The notes: a model not told the origin generated them from the letters alone. A stretch of DNA of 64,000 bases from DASQYE01 sp036389315 (GCA_036389315.1 DASVQF010000032.1:100070-164069), one strand, 5' to 3'. Shown: positions 35,568 to 47,268, counted from the first letter of the stretch. Translations and numbers: made by a program.

Positions 35568-36311
35568 TCATGCTCCGGCCATGTCGGCTTCGCTGATGTC
35601 GAAGTTGGCGGAGACTTTCTGCACGTCGTCGTGATCTTCGAGGGCCTCCATGAGCTTGAGCATCTGGCGGGCCTCCTGGCCTTCGAGCTTGATGTAGTTC
35701 TGGGGAACCATCTCGACTTCGGCGACTTGCGGCTCGATGCCTGCGGCTTTCACGGCCGTGAGCACGGCGTCGAAGTTTTCGGGAGAAGTGATGATCTCAA
35801 AGTTGTCCTCGTCGTCGCGCAGGTCGTCGGCCCCGGCTTCAATGACCAGCTCGAACAGCTCGTCCTCGGACTTGGCCGACTTGTCAACGACTATGTAACC
35901 CTTCTTATCGAAGAGGTAGCTGACGGAGCCGGACGCGCCGAGGTTGCCGCCGTTCTTGGAGAAGATGTGGCGTATCTCTGCGACCGTGCGGTTGCGGTTG
36001 TCCGTCATCGAATCGAGCATGATGGCGACACCGCCCGGCCCGTAGCCCTCGTAAGTGATCTCTTCGTAGGTGACGCCTTCTTCCGCGCCCGTGCCGCGAC
36101 GAATCGCGCGGTCAATCGTATCGTTGGGCATGTTCGCGCCCTTGGCATCGGAGACAGCCTTGCGCAGCCGCGCGTTGGCATTGACATCGCCGCCGCCCGT
36201 GCGCGCAGCCACCTGAATCTCCTTAATCAGCTTCGTGAAGAGCTTGCCGCGCTTGGCATCCAAAGCCCCTTTTTTGTGCTTAATAGTGTGCCACTTGGAG
36301 TGTCCTGACAT
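35568..36311 (-). CDS. yebC: YebC/PmpR-family transcriptional regulatory protein
   Basis: The 247-aa sequence begins MSGHSKWHTIKHKKGALDAK, the YebC signature, and continues with KEIQVAARTGG, IDRAIRRGTGAEEG and YEGYGPGGVAIMLDSMTDNRNRT, all typical of the family. YebC proteins bind DNA or help ribosomes resolve stalls. It is last of a minus-strand group with YggS, YggT and YggU, 123 bases after yggU. The call is secure; the name yebC is used for the family. Confidence 0.95.
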   Translation of the reverse strand: MSGHSKWHTIKHKKGALDAKRGKLFTKLIKEIQVAARTGGGDVNANARLRKAVSDAKGANMPNDTIDRAIRRGTGAEEGVTYEEITYEGYGPGGVAIMLDSMTDNRNRTVAEIRHIFSKNGGNLGASGSVSYLFDKKGYIVVDKSAKSEDELFELVIEAGADDLRDDEDNFEIITSPENFDAVLTAVKAAGIEPQVAEVEMVPQNYIKLEGQEARQMLKLMEALEDHDDVQKVSANFDISEADMAGA

Positions 36312-36434
36312 GACTTAATAAGTTCCCTGGATAAAATTTTCGGATTGGAGCGGAGAGGAAATATACCACACGGGGCGGTCATCGGCACGCGAGAGGAGCG
36401 GCCCTTCGGCGCGGCCGCGCCCAGGCGTGCCCGG

Positions 36435-36731
36435 TCAATCCTCTGTGGGCCCGGCCAGCCTTCTCAGCGCATCCGAGGTCGCGCCGCTCACACGCACCTG
36501 CTTGAGCCTGGAAGCGTGGCCGCCAGTGATCTCGACTGCGCGCCGGGGCACGCGCAGCTCTTTCGCCAGCGTGCGGACAAGCTCTTCGTTAGCGGCTCCT
36601 TCGACGGGAGGCGCGGCCAGGCGCACCTTGAGCGCGCCCTCCTGCACGCCCGCCACTTGTGTGCGCGAAGCGCGCGGCACGACCTTCACTTTAAAGCTGA
36701 GCTGCCCGCCGCTCTCCCTGTATTCGATCAA
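36435..36731 (-). CDS. DUF167 (YggU) family protein
   Basis: 98 aa with FKVKVVPRASRTQVAG at the N-terminus and APPVEGAANEELVRTLAK in the middle, the defining blocks of the small YggU/DUF167 family, whose biochemical role is not established. Start is TTG 36731 behind AAGGGCC. It lies 25 bases downstream of yggT and is commonly found in the same cluster as yggS, yggT and yebC. Confidence 0.88.
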   Translation of the reverse strand: MIEYRESGGQLSFKVKVVPRASRTQVAGVQEGALKVRLAAPPVEGAANEELVRTLAKELRVPRRAVEITGGHASRLKQVRVSGATSDALRRLAGPTED

Positions 36732-36756
36732 AGGCCCTTCCTTTCACTCAAGCGTT

Positions 36757-37341
36757 TTAACGCAACAGTGTGGCGGCGACTATCTCCTGAAGCAGCCGCA
36801 GGAGTATGAGGACGACTATCGGCGAGATGTCGAACATGCCGAGCGGAGGAATGATGCGGCTGAAAGGAACAAGAAGCGGGTCGGTCGCACGCCGCAGCAA
36901 GATCATCAGGCGGTTGGTCTGGCCAGCGCCCCACGAGAAGATGATTCGGATAATGATGAGCAGCGAATAGATGGAGAGGAACCCGACCAGCAGATAGCCT
37001 ACGACGGCCACGGGAGCACCGCGCTGCAAGCTGCGCAGCAAGCCCGCCAGCGTGGAGAGCACGGCCTCGACGATCTGCAAGGTGAAATAGCCGAGAATGA
37101 CTGCGATCAGGATCGAGACCAGCGGCGCGAACTTGGGGTCTAGGCCGAAGCTGGCGAGCCGCCGCTGCACCGGATTGACCAGCGGGTCGCTAAAGCGCCG
37201 CACCATCAAGGCGGGCCCGCTGAAAGGATTGATGTCCGCATAGCTCACCAGCAGGCGCAGCAACATCAACACCACGACCGTCATAATGCAGGTGACCACC
37301 AGATACCAGACCACCATGTTGATGAAAACCAGGATATTCAT
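36757..37341 (-). CDS. YggT-family membrane protein
   Basis: A 194-aa integral membrane protein with two YggT halves. Helices are seen at about residues 5-30 (FINMVVWYLVVTCIMTVVVLML), 70-95, 120-145 and 165-190, and each half contains the family's short motif (DPLVNPVQRR near 50 and DPLLVPFSRIIPPLGMFD near 165). ATG 37341 is preferred: the preceding in-frame sequence overlaps yggS and is charged. It is 13 bases after the yggS stop. Role in cell envelope or division is assumed in relatives. Confidence 0.88.
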   Translation of the reverse strand: MNILVFINMVVWYLVVTCIMTVVVLMLLRLLVSYADINPFSGPALMVRRFSDPLVNPVQRRLASFGLDPKFAPLVSILIAVILGYFTLQIVEAVLSTLAGLLRSLQRGAPVAVVGYLLVGFLSIYSLLIIIRIIFSWGAGQTNRLMILLRRATDPLLVPFSRIIPPLGMFDISPIVVLILLRLLQEIVAATLLR

Positions 37342-37354
37342 ATTCTCTATTTCT

Positions 37355-38080
37355 TTAGCGTCTCTCGCCGAAGATACTCGTGCCGACGCGCACCAGCGTC
37401 GCGCCCTCTTCAATCGCCACCTCGAAGTCGTGGCTCATGCCCATTGAAAGCTCCCCGCGCCCCTCTCTGAACGCGCCACGCGCGCCGTGCAGGTCGCGCA
37501 GCTCCCGCAGGCGGCGAAAGTAGGGCCGCACCATCTCTGCCTCCTCGTAGAAGGGCGGAAGCGTCATCAATCCCAGGAGCCGCAGCCGCTCGCACTGCCT
37601 GACAGCCTCGATCAACGCGGGCAGCTCGGCTTCCGTCGCGCCCGACTTGGTCGCTTCGCCCGCCAGATCAACCTGCAAGAGCACAGGCAGCTCGTCGCGC
37701 CCCGCTTCGGCGCAGAGGCGGTCAAGGCGGCGCGCGAGCGAGACTGAATCAAGCGAATGGATCAGGTCAAAGAGCGCGACGGCGCGCCGCGCCTTGTTCG
37801 CTTGCAAGTGCCCGATCAAGTGCCAGCGCGCTTCCCCCTGTCCAAGCTCAGCGATCTTGGCGTCCGCCTCCTGCACGCGATTCTCGCCCAAATCACGAGC
37901 GCCCGCTCCGATGGCGCAACGGATGACTGGCGCGGCGTGCGTCTTCGTCACGGCGACGAGCGTCACGTCTTCGGCCGCGCGGCCGCACCTGTTGGCGGCT
38001 GCCTCTATCCGGCGACGCACGACGCCCAGGCGCTCTTCGATCTCACGGCACTTTTGCCCTGCTTCCGGCATCCTTTCCAA
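37355..38080 (-). CDS. YggS-family PLP homeostasis protein
   Basis: The PLP-binding lysine is K46 in LVAVTKTHAA, and the YggS/PROSC blocks LGENRVQEADAKI, RWHLIGHLQANKARRAVALFD and LSMGMSHDFEVAIEEGATLVRVGTSIFG follow. It handles pyridoxal-phosphate balance, not catalysis. TTG 38080 with GAGGGG before it is the likely start. First gene of the yggS-yggT-yggU run. Confidence 0.92.
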   Translation of the reverse strand: MERMPEAGQKCREIEERLGVVRRRIEAAANRCGRAAEDVTLVAVTKTHAAPVIRCAIGAGARDLGENRVQEADAKIAELGQGEARWHLIGHLQANKARRAVALFDLIHSLDSVSLARRLDRLCAEAGRDELPVLLQVDLAGEATKSGATEAELPALIEAVRQCERLRLLGLMTLPPFYEEAEMVRPYFRRLRELRDLHGARGAFREGRGELSMGMSHDFEVAIEEGATLVRVGTSIFGERR

Positions 38081-38413
38081 TTCGCGCCCCTCAAGATGGT
38101 CGCTAAACTGTTAAGAGTTTGGCGTGACTTCAAAATACTGCTTTTAACCCTATTTGGAAAGCCGCCTCCGGGCCGCTCCGAGGCTCCCTTGCGCACTATA
38201 ACGGTTCCCCTGTGTCACGATTTCGTATGAGGGCTGCCTGCCGACGCCGCCGTCCCCTCAAGGCGGTCAACCATTTAGCCCCCGGCCGCGTCTGGCACGG
38301 CGATTGTTGGCTTCATCCTGCCCCGGAGACTGTTTTACCCCTCGAATATTGACTGATACTCAGGCGGATGGCGCGCTCCTCAGGGCGCGTTCCCCATTGA
38401 ACAGGAGGCTGAA
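38081..38413. other. Divergent intergenic region, 333 bases
   Basis: This stretch must hold promoters for the yggS group and for the small secreted protein at 38414. Nothing gene-like is seen. I did not find a convincing sigma-70 box pair. Confidence 0.5.
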
Positions 38414-38995
38414 ATGACCGGACGAAACGGCAAGATTGCATTATGGATAACTTTTATCGCCCTTACAGCGGCCGTGGCATTACCGTCCGTGGCCCTCGGG
38501 CAGGGGCGCGGGCGCGGCCGTGGCAACAGCGGCGATAAGTGCGACAAGTTCATTAACTGCCACGATGCGCGCGACGGGCGCGTGGACGGGCGCGGCCCCC
38601 GCACAGACCGCGATGATGATGATTATGACGATGATGATTACAGTCGCAGCCGGCGAAGCCGTAATCGTCGCAACGACGATGATTATTATCGCAACGGCGG
38701 CTCCAACCGCGACGACATAGCGCGTCAGGCCATCGACTACGGCTACCGCGAAGGCTTCAGGGCAGGGCGCGATGACCGGCGCGACGGCCGTGGCTACTCC
38801 TACGACGATCACAACACTTACAGGGATGCGACGGCCGGTTATCGCAGCGTCTACGGCGACCGCGACCTCTATCGCCGCTATTTTCAGGAGGGCTATCGTC
38901 GCGGCTACGACGACGGCTACCGGAACCGCAGCGCGAGCGGCAGTGGCCGCAGCCGCGTGCGTGACATCCTCGGCGACATCCTCGGCCGCCCGTAA
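38414..38995 (+). CDS. Secreted Asp/Arg/Tyr-rich low-complexity protein
   Basis: A 193-aa protein with a signal peptide (LWITFIALTAAVALPSVALG) and then RGRGRG repeats, acidic DDDDYDDDDY and many YR/YG pairs (GYREGFRAGRDDRRDGRGY, YFQEGYRRGYDDGYRN). The DNA has GAT-rich tracts near 38612-38640 that fit the coding. ATG 38414 has AGGAGG nine bases before it. Such proteins are common in acidobacterial-type genomes and probably lie at the envelope. Function unknown; the YxxGYxxG pattern is like small envelope-stress proteins. Confidence 0.8.
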   Translation: MTGRNGKIALWITFIALTAAVALPSVALGQGRGRGRGNSGDKCDKFINCHDARDGRVDGRGPRTDRDDDDYDDDDYSRSRRSRNRRNDDDYYRNGGSNRDDIARQAIDYGYREGFRAGRDDRRDGRGYSYDDHNTYRDATAGYRSVYGDRDLYRRYFQEGYRRGYDDGYRNRSASGSGRSRVRDILGDILGRP

Positions 38996-39013
38996 CTTCC
39001 GTCACCCCACGGG

Positions 39014-39050
39014 GAAGGCAGAAAGCCTGCGTGACTCCCTTTCTGCCTTC
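39014..39050 (+). terminator. Strong 12-bp stem terminator-like hairpin
   Basis: GAAGGCAGAAAG (39014-39025) pairs perfectly with CTTTCTGCCTTC (39039-39050) around a 13-nt loop, just after the small secreted protein gene. The following bases include TT and then a later TTTT. The right arm ends one base before the promoter of the tRNA. Confidence 0.6.
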
Positions 39051-39079
39051 TTGACACCTTTTCCTTGCGCCCTTATATT
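39051..39079 (+). promoter_or_regulatory. Sigma-70-type promoter for tRNA-Leu
   Basis: TTGACA at 39051-39056 and TATATT at 39074-39079 are spaced by exactly 17 bases. The tRNA starts at 39093, 14 bases after the -10 box, a normal position. The -35 box directly abuts the hairpin of the preceding gene. Confidence 0.75.
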
Positions 39080-39092
39080 CAGATTCAGATAC

Positions 39093-39176
39093 GCGGATGT
39101 GGCGAAACTGGCAGACGCGCAGGTCTCAGAAGCCTGTGGTAGCGATACCGTGGTGGTTCAAATCCACTCATCCGCA
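39093..39176 (+). tRNA. tRNA-Leu(CAG)
   Basis: The 84-nt sequence folds as a tRNA with a variable arm. The acceptor stem is GCGGATG (39093-39099) with CATCCGC (39169-39175) and discriminator A (39176). The anticodon stem CAGGT/GCCTG has the loop CTCAGAA, giving anticodon CAG. The T-arm GGTTCAAATCC is present. CCA is not encoded; TTAA follows. It reads CUG leucine codons. Confidence 0.95.
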
Positions 39177-39192
39177 TTAAGTAAAGATCATG

Positions 39193-39227
39193 AACGAGCC
39201 TGTACTAAAAGTCGGGCTCGTTTTTTT
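39193..39227 (+). terminator. Rho-independent terminator after tRNA-Leu
   Basis: AACGAGCC (39193-39200) pairs with GGCTCGTT (39215-39222) and runs into seven Ts (39221-39227). This is the clearest intrinsic terminator in the window. Confidence 0.85.
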
Positions 39228-39358
39228 ATGAAAGCGCCGCTATCGAGCCTTCACAGACGAACCTTCGCGAGCCTCGATTAGGGTTAGAGAAAACAAATAG
39301 ACAGCCGCCGCCGCCGGGGGTATGATTTGCGTCGCCCTCGCCACTTCTCTCTCCCTGC

Positions 39359-41860
<2,502 letters not shown>

Positions 41861-41898
41861 GCGCAGCATGGGCCCAACGATGGGTACTCCGTGCCGCT

Positions 41899-42336
41899 TT
41901 AGTTGACCGCTTCGGAGAAGTGCTCCGTGCCGCCTGCCGTCCGCACGTCTGCGACCGTCAAGGGCTGCTCGTCGAAGAGAGTGGAATCGACGAGGGTCTG
42001 CACCCAGTAATCGCCGGGGGCTGTGAAGGTCACGTTGACGAAGAAGCTGATGTTGTCGGCAAAGCCGCCGGGCGCGATCTCGAACTGCGTCGGCTGCGAG
42101 ACGACCACCGGCTGCTTCCTGTCCGGCGTCAGAATCCGCACTTCCGAGAGATGCGTGCCCTCGCCGCGCCAGTGATTGACGACGGCGAACTTGATGAGCG
42201 AGATGGGCAACTGCTGCACCAGAATGTTCTGAAAGACGCCCATCAGCGAAAGCTTGTTGCCGACTTCCAGGCGCACGTCATCGCAAAAGAGCGTGTAGAT
42301 GAGTTGGAGTTTATCTGTCCCTTCCGTTGTCGCCAT
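41899..42336 (-). CDS. Conserved hypothetical protein (DUF6941-like)
   Basis: 145 aa with no signal peptide; strands such as LQLIYTLFCDDVRLEVGNKLSLMGVFQNI and FADNISFFVNVTFTAPGDYWVQTLVD give a beta-sandwich-like pattern that I associate with small DUF6941-type proteins. ATG 42336 has GGGGAG just before it. It starts 16 bases after the ligA stop on the same strand and is probably cotranscribed. Its role is unknown. Confidence 0.72.
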   Translation of the reverse strand: MATTEGTDKLQLIYTLFCDDVRLEVGNKLSLMGVFQNILVQQLPISLIKFAVVNHWRGEGTHLSEVRILTPDRKQPVVVSQPTQFEIAPGGFADNISFFVNVTFTAPGDYWVQTLVDSTLFDEQPLTVADVRTAGGTEHFSEAVN

Positions 42337-42352
42337 TTCTTCTCCCCGGATG

Positions 42353-44371
42353 TCACAAGAGCATTTCTCTGAGCGCGGCTTCATCTATCACGCGCAGGCC
42401 GAGCGCGTTCGCTTTGTCCAGCTTCGATCCGGCATCTTCGCCCGCGATGACGTAATCCGTTTTCTTGCTCACGGTGGAGGTGACGCGCCCGCCTCGCGCT
42501 TCGATCAAGGCGCGCGCCTCGTCGCGCGAGAGGCTCTCAAGCTTACCCGTCAAGACGAACTGCTTGCCCGCGAAGGCTTCCGAGAGCGCCGCGCCCCCGC
42601 CCGTTTCCAGTTCCGTACGCACGCCCGCCGCGCGCAGGCGCTCGCACAGGGCCAGGTTGCCAGCATCGTCGAACCAGTCGCGCACGCTCTCGGCCACGGT
42701 CAATCCGATCTCGTGAACGGCATCTAAGTCTTCGACGCTCGCGCGGCTCAAACGGTCGAGCGAACGGAACTGGCGCGCCAGTATGCCTGCCGTCCTCTCG
42801 CCGACGTGGCGAATGCCTAAACCGTAGACTAGCTGCGGAAGATCGCGCGACTTGCTGGCTTCGATTTGGGCCATCAGGTTGGCGGCGCTCTTCTCGGCCA
42901 TACGCTCAAGGGAAGCGAGCTGTTCCAGGCTTAAAGCGTAAAGGTCGCCCACGTCCCTGACGAGGTGTTTTTCGACAAGCTGTTCAACCAGGGCTTCGCC
43001 CAAACCCTCTATACGCATGGCGCGGCGCGAGGCGAAGTGCAGCAGGCGCGCTTTGAGCTGCGCGGGGCAATCGGCCGCCACGCAGCGCGAGACGGCTTCG
43101 CCTTCGGGCCGCGAGACATGGCCGCCGCAGACGGGACATGTTTTCGGCATCCGAAAGCGCGTCTCTGCGCCCGTGCGCCGAGACTCTATGACCTTGATGA
43201 CTTTCGGAATGATCTCGCCGCTCTTCTCGATCAAGACCCAGTCGCCCACTCGCACGTCAAGGCGCTTGATCTCGTCCTCGTTATGCAGCGTTGCGCGCGC
43301 CACGGTCGTCCCGGCCAGCAGCACCGGCTGTAGATTGGCTACGGGGGTGAGCGCGCCCGTGCGGCCGACTTGCACGACGATTGAGAGCACCTGTGTCGTC
43401 GCCTGCCGCGCGGGGTATTTGTAGGCTATGGCCCAGCGCGGCGCTTTCGCCGTCGCGCCGAACTCGTCCTGCAAGGCTGTGGAGTTGACCTTGACGACGA
43501 CGCCGTCAATCTCGTAGCCAAGCTCGTCGCGCCGCAGCTCCATCTGATTACAAAAGTTGATGACTTCCTCAATCGTCGCACAGAGCGCGCGATGCGGATT
43601 GACGCGAAAGCCCGCGCGCTCAAGCCACTCGAAGGACTGCCAGTGTGTGGCGAAGGGTTTGCGCTCGCCCGTGATTACGTCGTAGGGGAACATGTCCAGG
43701 CGACGCGCGGCGACGATGCGCGGGTCTAGCTGGCGAATGGTTCCGGCGGCGGCGTTGCGCGGGTTGGCGAAGCGCGGCGCGCCCTCCTCTTCGCGCTCGG
43801 CGTTGATGCGCTCGAAGACCTGCCGCGGCAGGTAGGCTTCGCCGCGCACTTCTACTTCGCTCAGCTCCGCGCCGTCATCTTTGAGCCTGAGAGGAATGCT
43901 GCGGATAGTGCGTACGTTCTGCGTCACGTCTTCGCCGCGTCGCCCGTCGCCGCGCGTCACGCCGCGCACGAGCAGGCCGCGCTCGTAATGCAGAGAGATT
44001 GAGAGCCCGTCTATCTTCAGCTCGGCGACGTATTCAAAGGGGCGGCCGTCTGCCAGCTTGCGGCAACGCTCGTCGAAGGCGCGCAGATCTTCTATGTTGT
44101 AGCTGTTGTCCAGAGAGAGCATCGGGCGGCGATGCGTGTATTCGTCAAAGCCTTCGGCGGGCTGGCCGCCGACGCGCTGCGTCGGGCTGTCGGGCGTGAC
44201 GAGCTGCGGATTCTCTTCCTCCAACTGCCGGAGCCGCGCGAAGAGCATGTCATACTCCGTGTCGGAGATTTCCGGGTTATCGTGAACGTGGTACAACTCG
44301 TCGTGACGCCGAATCTCTGCGCGCAGGCTCTCGATCTCGCGCTCTATGGTCTTAGTGCTGCTCTTGGGCAA
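42353..44371 (-). CDS. ligA: NAD-dependent DNA ligase
   Basis: A full-size 672-aa LigA. Adenylation lysine K119 lies in ELKIDGLS, followed by the nucleotidyl-transferase domain (GVTRGDGRRGEDVTQNVRTIRSIPL, ANPRNAAAGTIRQLDP), the OB fold, a four-Cys zinc finger (CPVCGG to CVAADC), HhH repeats (LVYGLGIRHVGERTAG) and a C-terminal BRCT (FVLTGKLESLSRDEARALIEARGG). It seals nicks in replication and repair. The start is TTG 44371 behind AAGGGAAG. Confidence 0.96.
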   Translation of the reverse strand: MPKSSTKTIEREIESLRAEIRRHDELYHVHDNPEISDTEYDMLFARLRQLEEENPQLVTPDSPTQRVGGQPAEGFDEYTHRRPMLSLDNSYNIEDLRAFDERCRKLADGRPFEYVAELKIDGLSISLHYERGLLVRGVTRGDGRRGEDVTQNVRTIRSIPLRLKDDGAELSEVEVRGEAYLPRQVFERINAEREEEGAPRFANPRNAAAGTIRQLDPRIVAARRLDMFPYDVITGERKPFATHWQSFEWLERAGFRVNPHRALCATIEEVINFCNQMELRRDELGYEIDGVVVKVNSTALQDEFGATAKAPRWAIAYKYPARQATTQVLSIVVQVGRTGALTPVANLQPVLLAGTTVARATLHNEDEIKRLDVRVGDWVLIEKSGEIIPKVIKVIESRRTGAETRFRMPKTCPVCGGHVSRPEGEAVSRCVAADCPAQLKARLLHFASRRAMRIEGLGEALVEQLVEKHLVRDVGDLYALSLEQLASLERMAEKSAANLMAQIEASKSRDLPQLVYGLGIRHVGERTAGILARQFRSLDRLSRASVEDLDAVHEIGLTVAESVRDWFDDAGNLALCERLRAAGVRTELETGGGAALSEAFAGKQFVLTGKLESLSRDEARALIEARGGRVTSTVSKKTDYVIAGEDAGSKLDKANALGLRVIDEAALREMLL

Positions 44372-44463
44372 CTTCCCTTCAACTCCATCCTGGATTTAAT
44401 GGCCGAAGCTTTGGTGCTGATCGTCTCCGGTCAATCATAACCGAACGAGCGCGGAAGGCAAGC

Positions 44464-45879
44464 TCATACTTTGTGGAGCGTGAGCGCGGTCGAAGAGCGG
44501 AGGCTGATCTTGTTCTGCTTGGCCTGTTGGCCCAAGTGATGTATGACGCGGCCGAAGTACTTGATGTTTTGCAGAAAGTCCGCGATGCGCAGGTTCTCGT
44601 CGGGCCCGTGCGGGTTAGAGCCTTCGTAAGAGGAGCCGAAGGAAGCGACGGGAGTGGGCGGATCGCTGACGCCGCAGATCGCGCCGACGGGGCCGCTCGA
44701 AGGGTCGAGCGGGTAGACTATAGGCGGCGCGCCGTAGACCTCTGCGGCCGATTCAATCGCGGCGCTCGCGACCGAAGATTGGGCCGAAGCTTTGGCGAGC
44801 GGAGAGCTGCCCAGCTCAATGATCTCTATGTCCTGAAAGCCGCGCACGTCCAGGTGCTTGCGCAGCAGCCGGATGACTATCTCGGGCGTGAGGTCTGGCA
44901 CGAGACGAAAGTCGAGCCGGGCCATAGCCGTGCTCGGCAGAACGGTCTTCGGGCCCGCCTCCGTGTGGCCTGTCTGGATGCCGCAGATCGTGCACGTTGG
45001 CCCAAAGACGTGCTCCTTGACGAGCGTGTGGCCGCGCATCCCCCTGAGCCATTGCGTAATCCTGAACTCGCGCTTCAGCTCCGCCTCGTCCAGCTCGATC
45101 TTCTTCAGCGCCTCTGCGTCCTCCGAAGAGATCGGGGCGACGTGCGAAGAGAAGCCGTCAATGGTGATGACCCCTTTGGGCGAGGTGACGGTGGCGAGCG
45201 CCTGCACCAATCGCCAGGCAGGGTTGGGCACAATCGCGCCCCACTTGGAGTGCAGGTCTAGACGCGCGCCGTGAACGCGCAGCTCTATGAAAGTGATGCC
45301 TTTGAAGCCGAGGCTGATGACGAGCCGCTCGCGCGAGTCCTTGTAGCCGTCGTCCCAGATACAGCCTTCGGCTTGCAGCAGCTCCGCCTGCTCCGTGGCG
45401 AAGCGAAAGATCGAAGGGCTCCCGATTGAATCCTCGCCGCTGACGATAAAGCGCAGGCAGACGGGCAGCTTGCCGAAGCTCTTCTGGTAAGCCTCGACGG
45501 CGGCGACGCGCGCGACCAGATCGCCCTTGCTGTTGGCCGCGCCGCGCGCATAGAGCTTGTCGTCCATGACGGCGGCGGCGAACGGGCCCGACGACCAGCT
45601 CGTCAATTGGCCCACGGGCTGCACGTCGTAGTGGCCGTAGACCAGAAAACAGTGTGGGCCCGCGCCGCACTCGCCGAAGACGATGGGAAAGCCGCTCCCG
45701 ATCTTGAAGGTGCGCGTGCCAGCGCCGGCCCGCTGCAACAACTGCTCGACCGCTTCGGCCGTCGCGCGCATACCCGTGCCGCGCGCCGCCACCGAAGGCA
45801 TCCGGCACAAAGCCTGCAAGCGTTCGGTAAAGGTGCGCGCGTGGCGCTCGACGTAACGGTCAAAGCGTGCGAAGCTCAT
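44464..45879 (-). CDS. M20-family metallopeptidase (dipeptidase-like)
   Basis: Metal-binding blocks typical of M20 are seen: YGHYDVQPVG, a GAANSKGD block, the SGEDSIGS acidic pair, and a C-terminal LPSTAMARLDFRLVPD dimerisation domain. Such enzymes cleave dipeptides, acyl-amino acids or similar amides. ATG 45879 is chosen because SFARFDRYVERH matches the start of relatives; an upstream frame with CSTTAQ is charged and lies over the next gene. It is 10 bases after the GNAT gene stop at 45890. Confidence 0.9.
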   Translation of the reverse strand: MSFARFDRYVERHARTFTERLQALCRMPSVAARGTGMRATAEAVEQLLQRAGAGTRTFKIGSGFPIVFGECGAGPHCFLVYGHYDVQPVGQLTSWSSGPFAAAVMDDKLYARGAANSKGDLVARVAAVEAYQKSFGKLPVCLRFIVSGEDSIGSPSIFRFATEQAELLQAEGCIWDDGYKDSRERLVISLGFKGITFIELRVHGARLDLHSKWGAIVPNPAWRLVQALATVTSPKGVITIDGFSSHVAPISSEDAEALKKIELDEAELKREFRITQWLRGMRGHTLVKEHVFGPTCTICGIQTGHTEAGPKTVLPSTAMARLDFRLVPDLTPEIVIRLLRKHLDVRGFQDIEIIELGSSPLAKASAQSSVASAAIESAAEVYGAPPIVYPLDPSSGPVGAICGVSDPPTPVASFGSSYEGSNPHGPDENLRIADFLQNIKYFGRVIHHLGQQAKQNKISLRSSTALTLHKV

Positions 45880-45889
45880 ATCTTCTAAT

Positions 45890-46699
45890 CTACCCTTCGG
45901 GGCTGACGCCTGTGCGGTCGTAGAGCAGGTAACGCGGGCGCGCCGGGTCACGCTCGAACCCGGCGCAGACGAGCCCTGCGTCGAAGGCGCTCAGGAACTC
46001 TTCGCGCACGCGCGACTGCTCGCGCCGCGCCGCTTGCGGATCAGTCCTCAACATTCCGCTCCAATCGGCTGGTATCTCAATCGTCCTGGCCGGACGGCCA
46101 AGGGGCTCGGGCGCGCGCCCGTGGGCCAACTCCGCAACGCGCGCCGAGCCGAGTTCCCATTCGGCGAACAGCCGGTCACTGTCAATGCCTGCGCCGTGCG
46201 CCGCGTACTCGCGCCAAGAATAATCGTCCGGGCCGTAAAAGTTGACGCCGTAGGAGCTGACGGTTGCGCCCAGGCGATTGAGATTGAAATGAGCGTTGCG
46301 CGCACGTAGCGGCTCCCAAGTCCAGGTGATGAAGCTTCTTCCTTCAGCCAGGGCCCGCTCGCGCTGGGCCCACTTCAGGCGCGCGCCTAAACCTCTGTTC
46401 TGGTAAGCGGCGGCCACGGCCATCATGTGCGAATAGCCTATGACTTCGTGGCGGCCGCGCACGGCCACTACCAGATGGACGAAGCCGACAAGCTCCTGGT
46501 GATCGAATGCGCCGAGCGTCCAGCCACCTGCGCGGCGCGACATGACGAAGTGCTTACGCGGGTAGATATTTATTTCGGGGCCGCCGAACACTTCGCGCTG
46601 CAAGCGTACGCACCCGTCAAGCTCTTCGATGCGCGTGCATTCACGCACCTCAATCGGCGACTCTCGGCCAGCCTCTTCGTCTCTCCTCCGTGCGTGCAT
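45890..46699 (-). CDS. GNAT-family acetyltransferase
   Basis: The acetyl-CoA loop is MMAVAAAYQNRGLGARLKWAQRERAL, and a following ITWTWEPLRARNAHFNLNRLGA is like acyltransferases with a large C-terminal arm. It is 269 aa from ATG 46699; the box is weak. Neighbouring genes on the same strand are the M20 peptidase downstream and a YaeQ-like gene upstream. A substrate is not predictable, though the pairing suggests amino-acid or peptide chemistry. Confidence 0.82.
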   Translation of the reverse strand: MHARRRDEEAGRESPIEVRECTRIEELDGCVRLQREVFGGPEINIYPRKHFVMSRRAGGWTLGAFDHQELVGFVHLVVAVRGRHEVIGYSHMMAVAAAYQNRGLGARLKWAQRERALAEGRSFITWTWEPLRARNAHFNLNRLGATVSSYGVNFYGPDDYSWREYAAHGAGIDSDRLFAEWELGSARVAELAHGRAPEPLGRPARTIEIPADWSGMLRTDPQAARREQSRVREEFLSAFDAGLVCAGFERDPARPRYLLYDRTGVSPEG

Positions 46700-46721
46700 G
46701 ACGTTCGCTTTCAACTTCCGC

Positions 46722-47198
46722 TTAAAGCTGCGTCTCCGTATACCAGCTTGGCGGCACATTGTCGATGCGCCGGTCGGCTGTCAGTGCGATGACCTCTCTG
46801 TCAAAGTTGATTAAAGAGAAGCGGCCCGGGCGAAGGTAGCGCGCGGCGATTGCAGAGCGCAACTGTTCGGCCAACTGCGCGACGCCGCCCTCCATCTTGA
46901 AGAGGACGAGGCGCTCGACCGGCGCGTGCTTCAAGAGCCAGGCGCTCTTGCGCACGCTGTTGGCCCCGCATTCGCCCCAGAAGAGAAAACGCCCGTCCTC
47001 ACCTTGCGCCACCAGGTCGGGCTTGTAGCGCAGGCCCACTCGCCGCTCAATCTCTAAGCCGGGATAAAGGGGGACGAACATGGCGTAGGCGAGCGCCTTC
47101 ATCAACACATGCTCGTAACTTTCGCCGAGCCGCTTCCAGAGACGGACGCGCCGGCCCGCCAGCTCGAAATCATAAAGTACAGCGCGGTCTAACAACAT
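46722..47198 (-). CDS. YaeQ-like protein
   Basis: 158 aa. The sequence GESYEHVLMKALAYAMFVPLYPGLEIER with KPDLVAQGEDGRFLFWGECG follows the YaeQ pattern, a PD-(D/E)xK-nuclease-like fold. A predicted acidic cluster (E...PD...E) fits that active site, but the family's biochemical function is not settled. ATG 47198 lacks a clear box. Confidence 0.7.
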   Translation of the reverse strand: MLLDRAVLYDFELAGRRVRLWKRLGESYEHVLMKALAYAMFVPLYPGLEIERRVGLRYKPDLVAQGEDGRFLFWGECGANSVRKSAWLLKHAPVERLVLFKMEGGVAQLAEQLRSAIAARYLRPGRFSLINFDREVIALTADRRIDNVPPSWYTETQL

Positions 47199-47268
47199 AG
47201 GGATGAGGGCCGCAGGGTGAGGGATGAAGAAGAAAGCATTCAAGCCGGGGAAGCATTCCTTTCATCCC

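Noticed and set aside
38605..38640. GAT-rich simple repeat
   Set aside because: It is in frame and encodes an Asp/Tyr run of a real secreted protein, so not an independent repeat element.
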